Positions 42,481-53,650 of a DNA stretch of 64,000 bases are shown piece by piece; within the stretch, counting starts at the first letter, position 1; every line of letters starts with the position of its first letter. A program made the position numbers and the translations under genes. This stretch comes from Schistocephalus solidus. Lineage: Eukaryota; Platyhelminthes; Cestoda; Diphyllobothriidea; Diphyllobothriidae. The stretch spans positions 17,215 to 81,214 of the forward strand of contig WEDG01004212.1 of NCBI GenBank assembly GCA_017591395.1. The letters run 5' to 3'. The notes under the pieces were generated by a model. It made no database searches and was not told the DNA's origin. It saw nothing but the letters and a program-made list of their open reading frames with translations.

Positions 42481-44029
42481 AAATTCTAGAACAAGTTGCC
42501 GCTTTTGAAGGCGCTTTATTTAGATATTTAGCTGACAAATAGCTCGGGAATTTAACTTTTACAAGGTTATGTCAAGAGAAAAATGGAACACGTTGACTGG
42601 TCTTTCGACTTTCCTGAAAGATAGTGACACTTTCTGTTGAAAATGATAGAAATTACTTTCTCTTTACAAAGAAGCATTTTTTCAAATATATACATTTACT
42701 TTAAGGCCATTTTCTAAGGCTGCAAATGGTCAGTTAAGTGGCCGAATATATACTAAGATTTTGTGAAAAGTGCTAATCTTCTGCCCATTACGTTTCTAAA
42801 TTCAACCATAGCGGAAACTGTACTATACAAAAAGCAGCTTTCCACATGCTTCAAATTTAACATATGCTGAAAAGCAATGCAATTCCTAACCATTGCATGC
42901 AACTGATTTTCATTGGCTTAAGATCAGATTCCCCTATTCCAGAAGGAATTTAGTTGAAACGTATCAGCCTATCTATGGGCAAAGAGATGCGCTGAAGAGG
43001 AGCTACGATAGGTTTTTACAAGTTTCCTGAGGTCGTTGTCTGGCTAAATAGTGTTGGTTATAGTCCTCTGACTGAACAATGAATCTTGTATTTAAAAGGG
43101 AAAGTTTAGAGCAAACAAAGTGACCATTATAACAATGAAATCGAGAAATTTCTAGTTTCATTTAATCTATCTGGATAACATTGGATGATGTTAAGCTCCC
43201 GTCATAACTATTCCATATATTATCTGCACTTTGTACAGCCACGACATACCGAGGACCACACTCATAGGACAGACCACCAGACCACATTTTTAAATATTTG
43301 GGATAAGAAAAATAACAGGGTACATATTCAAATTAATACAAGGTAGATTATACACCGATAGGCGACGAAACTTCTTAAACAGACCGTGTTCTTTAAATGC
43401 AAGGTGAGACAGAAAATAGTATACCGGTCGGTTTGCAGCACCATAGGGAATCCTTGCAACCACATGTTCTAGTCCCACAGAAAGAAATCTACCTAGTGCC
43501 AATGTTGCGGTTGCTCAATGCCTTTATAAGGCGATTATGTTTTGCAAAGTGAATGAATACTGAGTACTGTCACTTCGCGAACAAATTTGTGAGAAAGTTC
43601 TTCTTCTTGTTGAAAGTCACCTTTAAGGAGAGAACCTCATAGCACTGAATTTTCTGAACTGAATTTTCTGAATTTTCTAAATATTATTGAGGTTTCAGAA
43701 GAATCTGGAAAGTTATTTCGATGGGAAACTTTCTCCTCGTCATTTGAACAGCCTTATGCGTGAAAAAAGAGTACTATATTTGCATCACTAAGCAGCCACC
43801 GGGAACAGCACAAAACGTTTACTGATATTGGACAACCATTTTATAAATGCAAACGTCCTAGCACCTTGGAGTTATTTAAAGGGAAGGATTTCTCTCCATC
43901 AGTAAATAACGCAAAAGCTAAAATGTACTATAAATTAAATTTTTGCGCATCAATACCAGAACTACTAGCTGTATACCAGGCAGGAACTGAGTGCGTACTA
44001 AGAAACAAACGCCAAGTCAGCCAACCATC
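42481..44029. other. intronic non-coding sequence
   Basis: This lies in the intron between exons x6 and x7. It is AT-rich. A short stutter of CTGAATTTTCTGAA near 43650-43675 is visible. No transposon motif recognised. Confidence 0.4.
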
Positions 44030-44069
44030 CTCGTCCTCCTCATCATCGTCTCTTTCTCTCTTTCTCTCA

Positions 44070-44102
<33 letters not shown>
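44030..44102. repeat. CT-rich microsatellite
   Basis: An imperfect CCTCGTCCTCCTCATC tract passes into TCTCTTTCTCTC and an uninterrupted run of about 28 bases of CT dinucleotides. It creates false Arg-Glu or Leu-Ser ORFs on both strands. Confidence 0.9.
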
Positions 44103-44105
<3 letters not shown>

Positions 44106-44265
44106 ACCAAGGGATCCTTTATGAAATAGCAGAAATAAGACTGGTCAGGTTGTCGCAGGTTCACAAGTTGACCTGAAGGCTTCCCACAAGAATACTATGC
44201 TGGCAAACGGGCAACAAAAGAGGATTTAATGAAACTGGTGACAGGAAGGAGGAAGTACATCTTAC

Positions 44266-44320
44266 CTGTTTCTGGAGAAGCCGCCAATTGCCCTCTTACT
44301 GAACTGACGTATTCCTCAAC
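44266..44320 (-). CDS. host gene exon x6
   Basis: A 55-base exon between an acceptor (GGTGTTCAG) and a donor (GTAAGATG). It reads VEEYVSSVRGQLAASPET and leaves one base (G) that joins AA of exon x7. Phase 0 at its start matches exon x5. Confidence 0.7.
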
Positions 44321-44599
44321 CTGAACACCAAAACAAGTCAAGGAAACAGATTTCACAAGATAAGTAATATGTTTAAAAAAGTCGACACATTATAACATTG
44401 CAGAGTTGATGGACAAGCATAAAGATACGGAAATAGTTATCTCTGATTTACTGGCCGTCACCGAATATGCATATCTGGAACCTCATGACCGCATTTTAAT
44501 CTAGCAGCGACTTTGGCACTTTGCCACTCGAGCCAAGGACTCAAACCCTGTCGACTGTAGTCGGAATTGTTTTTTTTTAACCTGGCCGCAGGGACAAGG

Positions 44600-45310
44600 A
44601 CTCGTGTTAATAACATGAATAGCTGGCGACTGGACTGGGAGTCAGACGGCGATGGTCCCTCCATATCCCCTGAGTAAGTAAATCCTGGTGTGTGCGTTAT
44701 GGGGGCCAGGTCGTGCTGTGGCGCACGAAGACGGGTACGCCGATCCGTCAGCCAATGCGCCCACTCTAACATCAGGCAACTGACCGGCTCGGACAGTGGT
44801 CTGATGGTGGGGGTTGGGGAGAGAGTGAGGTCGACAGCTCAGCGCATTTTCCTCACTATAAACAATCTGACGCGCTGGAAACTATCACGGTGCGCTAAAA
44901 GCCGTGGCTTGGAAGGTTGCCAACTGACGGGATAACTCGGACCGCCTAGTCAGCCCAATTGTGTGTTTTGTGTGAAGTGGCTGAGTGGCGAACTGAGAGT
45001 CAGGCTGCAATGGCTCCTTCTGAATGTGGCCTTTATGGCACTCCCACTCTGTGGGATCCGAGCCAGGTGTGGTGGTACGCCCAGGGGCGGCTCCGGTCGC
45101 GCCAGCCACCTGCGCCTTCTCCCATCTCCGGTCTTCTTGACTCTGTCTGGACACCAGGCTCAGGTGTGGGGGGAGAGTGCGGTAGCTGCATCGCAAGGCT
45201 ACTATCACTTAAAACTAATTCACGCGCAAGTCACCGTCCCTGCACCACCTGGTGTAGTGCATACGGTGGACCTCGTCGAAATCGACGGTCTACGACGCCG
45301 ACTAAGGGAA
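44600..45310 (+). repeat. ZF-LINE 3' tail without coding part
   Basis: This matches 53690-54420 and the reverse complement of 23435-24190 along its whole length: GACTGGGAGTCAGACGGCGATGG, CAGGTCGTGCTGTGGCGC, CACGGTGCGCTAAAAGCCGTGGCTTGGAAGG, ATGGCACTCCCACTC. It lies in the intron between exons x5 and x6. It carries ORFs up to 195 codons, but other copies do not keep those frames. Confidence 0.8.
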
Positions 45311-46390
45311 AAAGGTACCTTCTCTAGCTCACATATCGAACTGGACCTCGATCGTTTAACCTCCACCTCTTATTACAGATTGCTATGTAACTGCCAGCGA
45401 GACAGGAGGGGATGTTTGCATTCTATCCTGCAAGCAAGCCATATCAATAATCGCCAGCCAAGTGTGCCTCTACGATGTGAAAAAACTTATCCCGTGTTTT
45501 GCTGCAGTTCTGTCCCACATACTGTGTCCTTAAACAGGGCCGCGCAGTAGATACGCTGGACCAACGCGCGGGCCATATCAGGCCACGGGAAACCTTATAG
45601 GGACTGCGCAGCCACACGTGGCGGAGAGTGGGGGTAGTGGCAGGAATGGGCGCAGGCTCACGCCAGCCACCTGCACCCGATCGCGCGTCTGGATGTTCTT
45701 AACTTCGTCATGACAAGGAGGCCCGGGGGGGGGAAGAGGGCAGGAGTGCGGGAGATACCGCCCAAACCTATAAACTAATTCATGCACAAGTCAACGTCCG
45801 TGGGTATACTGTGGACATCGTCCGCAATGACGGTCTAACTGTCGCTCCATAATGGCCCTCACCACGGACTGTGCTGGACCAAAACGGCCGTCACACTGGC
45901 TCGCGGCACGCTTCAATCAGGATGCACCCTTCTGTGTAGCATACGGTGGACATCGTCAGACTACGACGGTCGAAATTTCGTGTGTGTGTGTGTGTGTGTG
46001 TGCCCCCTAAACGGGCCACTTGGTAGATGCATTGGACCAACAGGGGGGCCACATCATAACACGGCAGGCGTAATTCGGGTTGGACTCCCATAACAAATGC
46101 CGAACATGGGGGAGGTGTGGTGGCACACCTAGGGGTTCCTAGGGCCTTGGGACTCCGGCCGCGCCAGCCACCTGCGCCATCTTCCATCTCCGGTCTGCTT
46201 GACTCTGTCTTGACACCGGGCATAGGTGGGGGAGGAGAAAGGAGTGCGCTAGATGCAACGCAAGTCTACTAACACTTTAAACTAAATCCCGCACGTCACC
46301 GTACCTGCACCAACCTGCTGTGGAATTTAAGGTGGACCTCGTCTACATCGACGGCCAAACTATCGCGTGTGTGTGACCAGTGGTAAACGT
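45311..46390 (+). repeat. degenerate array of further ZF-LINE tail modules
   Basis: Pieces of the tail recur at 45590-45850, 45925-46070 and 46110-46380 (GCGCCAGCCACCTGCGCC, CTCCGGTCTGCTTGACTCTG, CATACGGTGGACATCGTC). A further phrase, CCTTAAACAGGGCC with GCTGGACCAAC, at 45530-45580 recurs as CCCTAAACGGGCC with TTGGACCAAC at 46004-46045. A (GT)10 tract lies at 45982-46001 directly after a module end. Confidence 0.65.
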
Positions 46391-46545
46391 GCCATAAGCC
46401 TTCCGTCTATCGCTTACTACCCACACCTGGGAAGCTCCCGTTTAAATGCAATGCAATGGCGTAGTCCGTTCTGAGGTGAGGGAGGGGGTACACCGATGAC
46501 ATAAAAGGGGGCGGGGGGATAATCAGTCAAATTTTAAGGACTTAC

Positions 46546-46802
46546 TCTGCCCAAAAAGGCCTGAGCCTTTTCCACAGCTTCAGGAAGATACACCAGCGCA
46601 TCATTTAGGTAACGGGAGAGCCTACAGAAGACACCAAAGTGGTGCACAAGTTTGACCAGCGAAACCTCGGTGCAGGCAGGCTGAATGGTAAGACTTTTGT
46701 TCACCTCCATCATCAACGACATCTGCTTCGCCTGGCTTTCTATAGACTCGTCCGCCAGGAGCCTCAAGTTAGAAAGGGTTTGCTCGTAACTCTGTTGCAC
46801 AT
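46546..46802 (-). CDS. host gene exon x5
   Basis: A 257-base exon with acceptor CGTTCTGCAG and donor GTAAGTCC. It begins AT, which completes the A from exon x4 to give Asn. It then reads VQQSYEQTLSNLRLLADES, a helical stretch (QMSLMMEVNKSL), VSLVKLVHHFGVFCRLSRYL and DALVYLPEAVEKAQAFLGR. It ends in phase 0. It is fully open and is the longest intact exon of the gene after x1. Helical and heptad-like; family unknown. Confidence 0.75.
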
Positions 46803-47689
46803 CTGCAGAACGTAGAGAGCTATCAATAAGTGATCCAAATGAAATTTAAAACACATTACGATTGGCCCTTAAAGAGCGATACATAGTGAAAGCACCACTG
46901 GGCAGTATGCTACAAAGGTGGTGAAGGGGAGCGTGCTCGTACAAACGAGATCAGTGAGGGCAGCACGCGGCAAATCGTCTGGAAAAAGGCCGCAAGTGCC
47001 TGCCTGTCAGTCAGACGCAGGCAGAAACAAAGTTTCTGTGCCCATTATCCATTAGAATGCTCCCCATACAGTGAAATTAGAGAGAGAGAGAGCTACGCTT
47101 TATTTTGAAAGTAAAATTCCCAAACTTTCAGCAAAAAATGTCCTCCATTCACCGTGAATAAGGTTGGGAACACAAGCCACACAAAACCGGAAGATCACAA
47201 ACAAATGGCCGAAGAATGCACATATTAACCTCATGAAGAATCATTCTTGAATGCGTCTCAAAATATCGACCAAATTAGACTTCCTTCAAAACGGTGCCAG
47301 CGTCGTGCGCCGATGACCTCATTTTTGTTGTTCAAAAAAACAAATGAGGTTAAGATTCGGTATAAAATGGGTCAACTAGGCTAACCGACATAGGATTCAC
47401 ATGCGAATGGAGAGCAGAAAAGATGGCGGCTCAATTTCAAAAGCCCGCCAGAGTGTGAGGTGCTTGATCTGTTAGTCAAGACGGCCTATATGCTCTTCCT
47501 AAACTGACGCAGTGAAATTAATGGAAAAAATGCATCCTATGTAGGCAGTCAGTTGTACAGAGGATGCTTTTTGCAGATGAGCAAAAAGTGGCTAGTTTAA
47601 AAGCCGTAATCCTGATGTGCTTGAAATATCTAGTGATTAGGCTGCATGATAATCCCTTCTTGCAACTCTACTTACTCATGCAAAATACC
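46803..47689. other. intronic non-coding sequence
   Basis: In the intron between exons x4 and x5. A GAGAGAGAGAG run lies near 47080. No gene recognised. Confidence 0.4.
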
Positions 47690-48062
47690 AAAATGTACGA
47701 TGGATTGATAATGACTCGCAAACCGGCATCAACCGATGCACCAAATGTGAAAAGTAATAATATTTTGTTGAGAAATACTAACTGTCTGGAAAAATGAGCA
47801 AGTTCTGAAAATATGAAAAATCTCTGTAAAAGCGAGCAATAAATTTAGACAGAATCATCATGTGATAGCGTAAGCACACAATTCCAAGTATATTAAGAGA
47901 ACTATCCTTTCTTCAGATTTCTTTATTGTTATTTCTGGTATTGGATTACAATTAGTTTCAGAGATGGCCGTTTGTGTCATATTTTTAAATTCACCCAAAC
48001 ATGAAAACTCGCAACCAAGAAAAAAATGAAAGTCCACAACAAAAGTCAACAATATGCCGAAG
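47690..48062. repeat. unclassified repeat R2, copy 2
   Basis: A shorter relative of 41893-42480 in the same orientation. Both lie in introns of the host gene. The match includes GAAAAGTAATAATATTTTGTTGAGAAATAC and CCACAACAAAAGTCAACAA. Confidence 0.65.
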
Positions 48063-48309
48063 ATAAAAAAAGGTGCGTTGGTAAGTCCAACAGTGGACAC
48101 TGTTCATTGTTACTGTCATGAATATATCCCGACGGTCACGCCCTTGACGAGCACGTAGGCCAGCATTTAACAGAAGCGCATGTGCCCCCATTTTACCTTT
48201 ATTTGGTTGACACATCGAAAGATCATGCTGTGGACGAGGTTCTGGTCTGGGCAGGTCTTAATAAGTATTTCACTGCTATGGCAAGGACAGGGTACGTAAC
48301 CCCACTGAG

Positions 48310-48650
48310 AAACCTGTAGGTGGATAATCCTAGCCCCAAAACCTAATCACACACCTAGCCCTAAATAAAATATAAACTTCAACTGTAAACAGAAAGTCAA
48401 CACAACCTTCACCCTAACCCCAATCCCTGACTCTAAACCTAACTCAATTCCCGAACCCTACTGCCTAGCCCGAAGGGCAACTCAACAATCCTAACTCAAA
48501 GCCCAAACCTTAAAACCGAACCTCAAAGCTGTAACCATAAATGGAAATCCTCAAAATCCTAAACCCAGTCCTGAAATTCTCATCTTCAAACCCCCAACTT
48601 CAAACCATAATCCTAACCGTAAACGCTAAACCGAAACCAATAACTGTCAC
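48310..48650. repeat. degenerate CCCTAA-like (telomere-type) array
   Basis: About 340 bases made largely of imperfect CCCTAA/CCTAAA/CCCAAA hexamers on the plus strand (CACCCTAACCCCAATCCCTGACTCTAAACCTAAC). Flatworm telomeres are TTAGGG repeats (established for several species), so this fits an old interstitial telomeric tract or a low-complexity microsatellite. Confidence 0.6.
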
Positions 48651-49311
48651 GACCTATTTCCAAGCGAATTTCAGTTAAACACACCTACCTAAACAAAATA
48701 ATTAGGCAGTACTGGAACAGCGACCCCGTGGAGTTACATACCATATCCTCACCACCACTGCTACTTACGCAAACGGTGACAAGGAAGCACTTAAGTGCTC
48801 GCTGCCTAATCTTGAACTGATGTCACGCGCTTAGAAATGAAGAGGGCAAGTAGGTACCCGAATAACCTGTCACTCACGTCGATTTGGGTCGTCCTACTGG
48901 AGACACAGGCGCCAACAATGGCACGGTAACTACCTGCCAAAAAGTAGGGGCTGCGAGGTGATGGGTCATTGTTTGCCCTCTCTTACAACATAGTTGGCAG
49001 AAAAAGCGAAGACTGAGAACCGAAAAGGGCTTGGAAGCCGCCTAAAAATATGCCAATGATCCCAGCAACTTAGACACTGATACTAAAACTCTCAGGGTTA
49101 ACGGACAGACAACAACAGGTAGTACTAGAAGAGCGTCTGGTCGGGAAATAGCCAAGCTAGGCAGTTCATTAAGGTCAAAGGGTTCAAAAAGAGCATAGAG
49201 TGTAAACTAATTAAAATTGAATGAGCCCACAGAGATTTCAAGTTTCCGACGGCTTCAAAAGAAATATAACTTTACGATGACAAAGGAAAAAAACAAACCC
49301 AGATGGCGTAC
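48651..49311. other. intronic non-coding sequence
   Basis: In the intron between exons x4 and x5. Nothing recognised. Confidence 0.4.
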
Positions 49312-49543
49312 TTAGTTTTAACAAAGTTTGCTCGAGGTCACGGCGTTTAGATAGTACTCTGAAGATTTCGGCGCAAATACTATCGGCTAACTGACGGGTC
49401 TCGGCATCATCATTCAGCAGCGGCTGAGGGCAGTCAAGTCCTTGAATGCCAATGATGATTTCTTCATCAGGTCGGCTGAAAAGAAAGAAAGCTCCACCGC
49501 ACTCGCTGAGGTCGGAAGCTATACCAGTACGCAGTTTGGTAAC
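49312..49543 (-). CDS. host gene exon x4
   Basis: A 232-base exon with acceptor TTCCCTATAG and donor GTACGC. It reads VTKLRTGIASDLSECGGAFF, FSRPDEEIIIGIQGLDCPQP, DDAETRQLADSICAEIFRVL and SKRRDLEQTLLKL. It leaves one base (A) that joins AT of exon x5 to give Asn. Fully open. The second half is strongly amphipathic helix. Confidence 0.75.
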
Positions 49544-49709
49544 CTATAGGGAAAGACAATGATTAATTAGCAGTATAATAATGAATAGGGAAACAAGGTA
49601 GGATTCATTTAAGGAAATATGGGGTTCACTTTCATTAAGAGTATAAGGGGCAGCAATTTGGACTGACATCTAATCACACTGAAAACCGAAAAGACTCTGG
49701 AATGTGTGT

Positions 49710-50420
49710 TTGTGTATTGCTGTGGTCTACGAGTCACGATACAATGGCTCCTTTTTAACGTGGCCTCTGGCACTCGCACACATGTGAGATATAAGCCGTT
49801 CAACCCTCTGTTGTGTGAAATCCTGGAGATTGTGTTGGGGGGCCAGGTCATGTACGTAGTACACGTAGACGAGATCACCAGCAGCTGCACCCACTTCCGC
49901 ATCAGACAACTGACCGGCTCGGACAGTGGTCTGATTGTGGGGGTGGGGGTGATGTCGACGGCTCAGCGCATTTTCCTCACTATAAACAATCTGACGTGCT
50001 AGAAACTATCACGGTGCACTAAAAGCCGTGGCTTGGAAGGTTGCCAACTGACGGGAAAACACAGACCACGTGGTCAGTCGAATGTGTGTTTTGTGTGGAG
50101 TGGCTGACTGGTGGACTTAGTCAGACTACAATGGCTCCTTCCTAATGCGGCCTCTAGGGCACTCCCGGTTCGTGGGATCCGAGCCAGGTATGGTGGTAGG
50201 CCCAGGGGCGGCTCCGGCCGCGCCAGCCACCTGCGCCCTCTCTCATCTCCGGTCTTCTTGATTTGTTCATGACACTGGGCACAGATGAGAGGGTGGGGAG
50301 AATGCGGTAGATGCAGTGCATTTCTACTCCCACTATAATCTAATTCAGGCGGATGTCACTGTCATGTGCCACCTTGCCGTGCGGCACACGATGGACCTCG
50401 TCCGATAGGATGATCAAACT
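49710..50420 (+). repeat. ZF-LINE 3' tail, intronic
   Basis: Same module order as 44600-45310, with a different beginning before 49895. CACTATAAACAATCTGACGTGC, AGCCGTGGCTTGGAAGGTTGCC and GGGGCGGCTCCGGCCGCGCC match the other tails. No zinc-finger coding part precedes it. Confidence 0.75.
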
Positions 50421-51718
50421 GTCGTTTCTCCCACCTTGTAGCAGACTTTTACTGACTTTGTGATTTCCCTGGTTTCCATAACTTGCATAAATAAATAGGA
50501 TAGTTATCAAAACTAAGGAGAGGACAAGGCGTCTGGTGTGTCAAAGATTGCAATCCTCAATACCAAGCTATTCGTATAGCCTGGTGACCTAGCTGTGGGA
50601 TCTCAGTTTGAGGTCATGGAGCAGAGTCCGCAGATTTAATCCCATTTCGCCACATCTTTGGGCTGTCCAGTTCTGTTACTGCCCAACCTCCAAAAAATCA
50701 GAGGTGTGGTGCTGGGATACGATTTTCATTTCATTATTTAAAGTAAGGCTAAACAATATTGAATGATTAAGAAATTTTGTTCCGGAAGAAAACCTTATGT
50801 AAAATATGCGAATCACCATACTTCTACTTATCGAAGTTTTTCAAAACTAATACACCATTAGCAATGTAACGCATATTTGATAATTTCCGACTATGACAAC
50901 AATTTTATGACTTATTTTGCATTTTCAATGAAACAGTACTGACACTTCAGTGCAGCTCCGAAGTGGAAGACCTGACAATTATAACCGACAGGATTTGGGA
51001 AGGAGAACAGAATAGGAGGGGGAGGAGAGGGTAGAAGATAAATGTCCGTTTTGCCTAGTTTCGACCTATGTGCGACGTAGGGGGTATCATGCAGATATTC
51101 ACCGGTGCACAAATGGTTACTACAATACATCGTTTGAGGAAGGCCTACCTGGCGTATATGCAGCTATTTCCTAAATACCTTTGCCCAGGGCAGGCTGAAG
51201 AAGAGATAACAGTTTATAGTAGGAAGGTAGGTATATGGTCTCCCTGAGAGGCTATGGGGACACCAACCACCCATAATACAGGTGGCTTGGCGCAAAACTC
51301 TGGGGAAATTAGGGTTACGGGAAAGGCTGGGTTAGGAGTAAGGGTTCAGGTTCCGGTCATTGTTAGGAATTTAGCGAAATTTCAACTGCATTAGGGAGTC
51401 GACTTAAGGGTAGATACGCAATTTCGACCGAGTTTATTCTAGGGTTAACTTTTTGAACTAAGCCCAATTTTAGACGACACGGAGAAGCCATCTTACAGGA
51501 AATGTCATAAGATCCTGAAAATTTGAGGCTAACCACCCCAGAAATTTGCAAAGAGATTTTTTATATCTGTCAAACCAGTTGGCAAAATAGTTTCGTAGAC
51601 ACCGCATGCAACAGTAAATAGCTTAGAGCCAGGTTAAAAGGTATTGAAAAAGCGGTCAGTAAGAGGGTTGTTGAGGACACCGACGCTACTCATTAAGAAT
51701 AAGAACATTACAACTAAC
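50421..51718. other. intronic sequence; short TTAGGG-like patch
   Basis: In the intron between exons x3 and x4. At about 51308-51370 the plus strand reads TTAGGGTTACGGGAAAGG, GGGTTAGGAGTAAGGG, a short G-strand telomere-like patch. No genes. Confidence 0.4.
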
Positions 51719-51817
51719 CCGCTCAAAAATCTTGATATTCACAGTCAGTTCAGCTAATAATTGTTTATAATCCGGATCCAGTTCACGACTTCTTACGAGG
51801 TCAAGACTTACGGACAT
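51719..51817 (-). CDS. host gene exon x3
   Basis: A 99-base exon (33 codons, phase 0 at both ends). The acceptor is a run of T ending TAG and the donor is GTTAGT. It reads MSVSLDLVRSRELDPDYKQL, LAELTVNIKIFER. The first codon is ATG, but the in-phase junction with exon x2 suggests it is internal. Confidence 0.7.
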
Positions 51818-52589
51818 CTAAAAAAACAGAGGACAAGATGAAGAGCACAAGAGCAATAAAACAAGAATAAACTCCGTCAGTCGGATGTTTAGTCCTTGAA
51901 AGTGGTGCGCGTCCAGCTAGTTTTCTAAAACTTACTCGACAAAAAGTCCGTCACTGCCAGGAGGACTGTGGCTCTTATCGAATTGAGTAGATAGATTGGG
52001 TAACGGTAGGTTAGGTACAGCACCGAGAAAGCCGAAAACCTCAAAATCGTGTAAAACGGGACCAGTGGTAATAGGCAATTTACGGGTGGAGCATTACAGC
52101 GGGTAATATAAAATGTATACGGCACTTGCAAAAGTGCATGTATTGTTCATTCTTCTCTCTGAATTTACTAAGTCGATCGGGCACGTCTGCTACAAAGGCT
52201 GGAAGAAAGTAATAGGCATAGTGGATAGCGGCTTGAAAGCCCTGGGATGACTTCATTACCGGTTTCAGCCGCATAAACTTCGGCAGAATCCTGCTGCTTT
52301 GACGTCGGTGTAAAACGAAAAATTGTTCTTGCGTGAAACATTAGCGAATTGCACACTTTTCTATTGTCAAGCATTAAGCATAACACGAGCCTGGGATTGC
52401 GGGCTTTCTTGTTGCTGTACATAAACTACCGTTACCACAGATTGCTTGTACATGAGGTGAATAAGTGCACCTCGCAGGGGATTGGTTGACATAGTCGGAC
52501 GGGTGAATTCAGTCGAAGCCAAATCGCATATACTAAGCAATGGTAGAGAGGCCTGCACTCGATCGACAGCAATGATGGTGCACGATGGT
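51818..52589. other. intronic non-coding sequence
   Basis: Between exon x3 and the intronic ZF-LINE copy. No repeat or gene recognised. Confidence 0.4.
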
Positions 52590-53650
52590 GTCATCTGCGG
52601 AACTTCATCCATTCCACCACCCTCGAAGTCCTCGGACGCGCACGCCGTAAACACCAGGACTGGTTTGACGACAATGACGCCGACATCAGCAACAAACTCG
52701 CGGAGAAGAATGGACAACACAAAGCCTACATGGCTGGCAAAGCACATTCCGCGCGGGAATCGGCCTGGTCAGACATCTTCGAAGTCAATGCAACATCAAT
52801 CCCACATCAACTTCTGCATCAAGAAACATCCCTTCTGCCTCAAACCCCACGACAACAACCACGTCGACCATTACTGATCACTTCGTCAATGCCCCACCAC
52901 GCTCGATCACCGGCACCATCCTCCCTCCCCCACTCCCACCACGTCAATAGCCACCTCCGACTACCTGCCATCTGCTACCTCGAAAACCACCGCAGCCCCA
53001 GTACCAGCGATGGGGACTCAATACTATCCTATCCTCATTACGATCGCACATTCACCTCACGCATCAGCCTGGTCGGTCACTTGCGAATCCATCGCACAGA
53101 CTGGTGAACTAGTGCGTGGAGCACCAACACATAGCACAGATCGCCGCCTTCGATGCCCTCACTGCACACGCGCATTCGCTTACCGCATGGGCCTACTCGG
53201 TCACATGCGTATCCATGACAGCGTAATTCACCGCAATGCCGATAAACCGATACGCCCACGCACACCCTACGCTCCTACCATTCTTACCGCCGTTGCCAAC
53301 CCCACTACCATGAATGACACCCTCCCAGCCTCTATCGATTTCTCCTGCCCACGCTGCGCCCTCAACTTCAACTCACGCATCGGCCTGATCGGTCACCTGC
53401 GAATACATTGCACGGAGGCTTGTGAACCAGTGCCTGGGGCTCCGACATACAGTCGCCAGGCCCGCCTCCACTGTCCTCACTGCTCCCGCACATTTACACA
53501 CCGCATGGGCATATAAGGACACATGCGCCTCCACGACAACCTGCGGTAAACCACCGGAGGCTAAGCCACATCAGCGCACACCATCTACACTAATACATAG
53601 ACAACACCCGCACAATCATCATAATGTACCTGATAAAATCACGATTTCCT
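52590..53650 (+). pseudogene. internally deleted ZF-LINE: linker fused to zinc fingers
   Basis: It starts with the pre-RT linker (TLEVLGRARRKHQDWFDDND, SNKLAEKNGQHKAYM). At about 52735 it jumps directly to finger 1 (FRAGIGLVRHLRSQC in frame with the array). The whole RT and part of the linker are missing compared with 23435-28770. The fingers follow: SRISLVGHLRIH near 53070, AFAYRMGLLGHMRIHDS near 53175-53222, SCPRCALNFNSRIGLIGHLRIH near 53342-53408 and TFTHRMGI then a stop near 53516. At that site a one-base change of frame would give GHMRLHDNLR. It lies in the host gene's x2-x3 intron, followed directly by the ZF-LINE tail. Confidence 0.75.

Noticed and set aside
43290..43502. 70-codon minus-strand ORF with some hydrophobic segments
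   Set aside because: No motif, splice context or second copy was found; it lies in an intron.
43928..44176. Arg-Glu-rich and Leu-Ser-rich ORFs on both strands
   Set aside because: They are translations of the CT microsatellite at 44030-44102.
44963..45550. 195-codon plus-strand ORF as a protein-coding gene
   Set aside because: It lies inside ZF-LINE tail repeats. The matching copies at 23435-24190 and 53651-54473 do not keep the frame, so the ORF is a GC-rich chance opening.
52482..52877. 131-codon ORF with a SNKLAEKNG-like part in another frame
   Set aside because: It crosses the start of the internally deleted ZF-LINE and its deletion junction in the wrong frame; the true homology is in the linker and finger frames described in the feature list.
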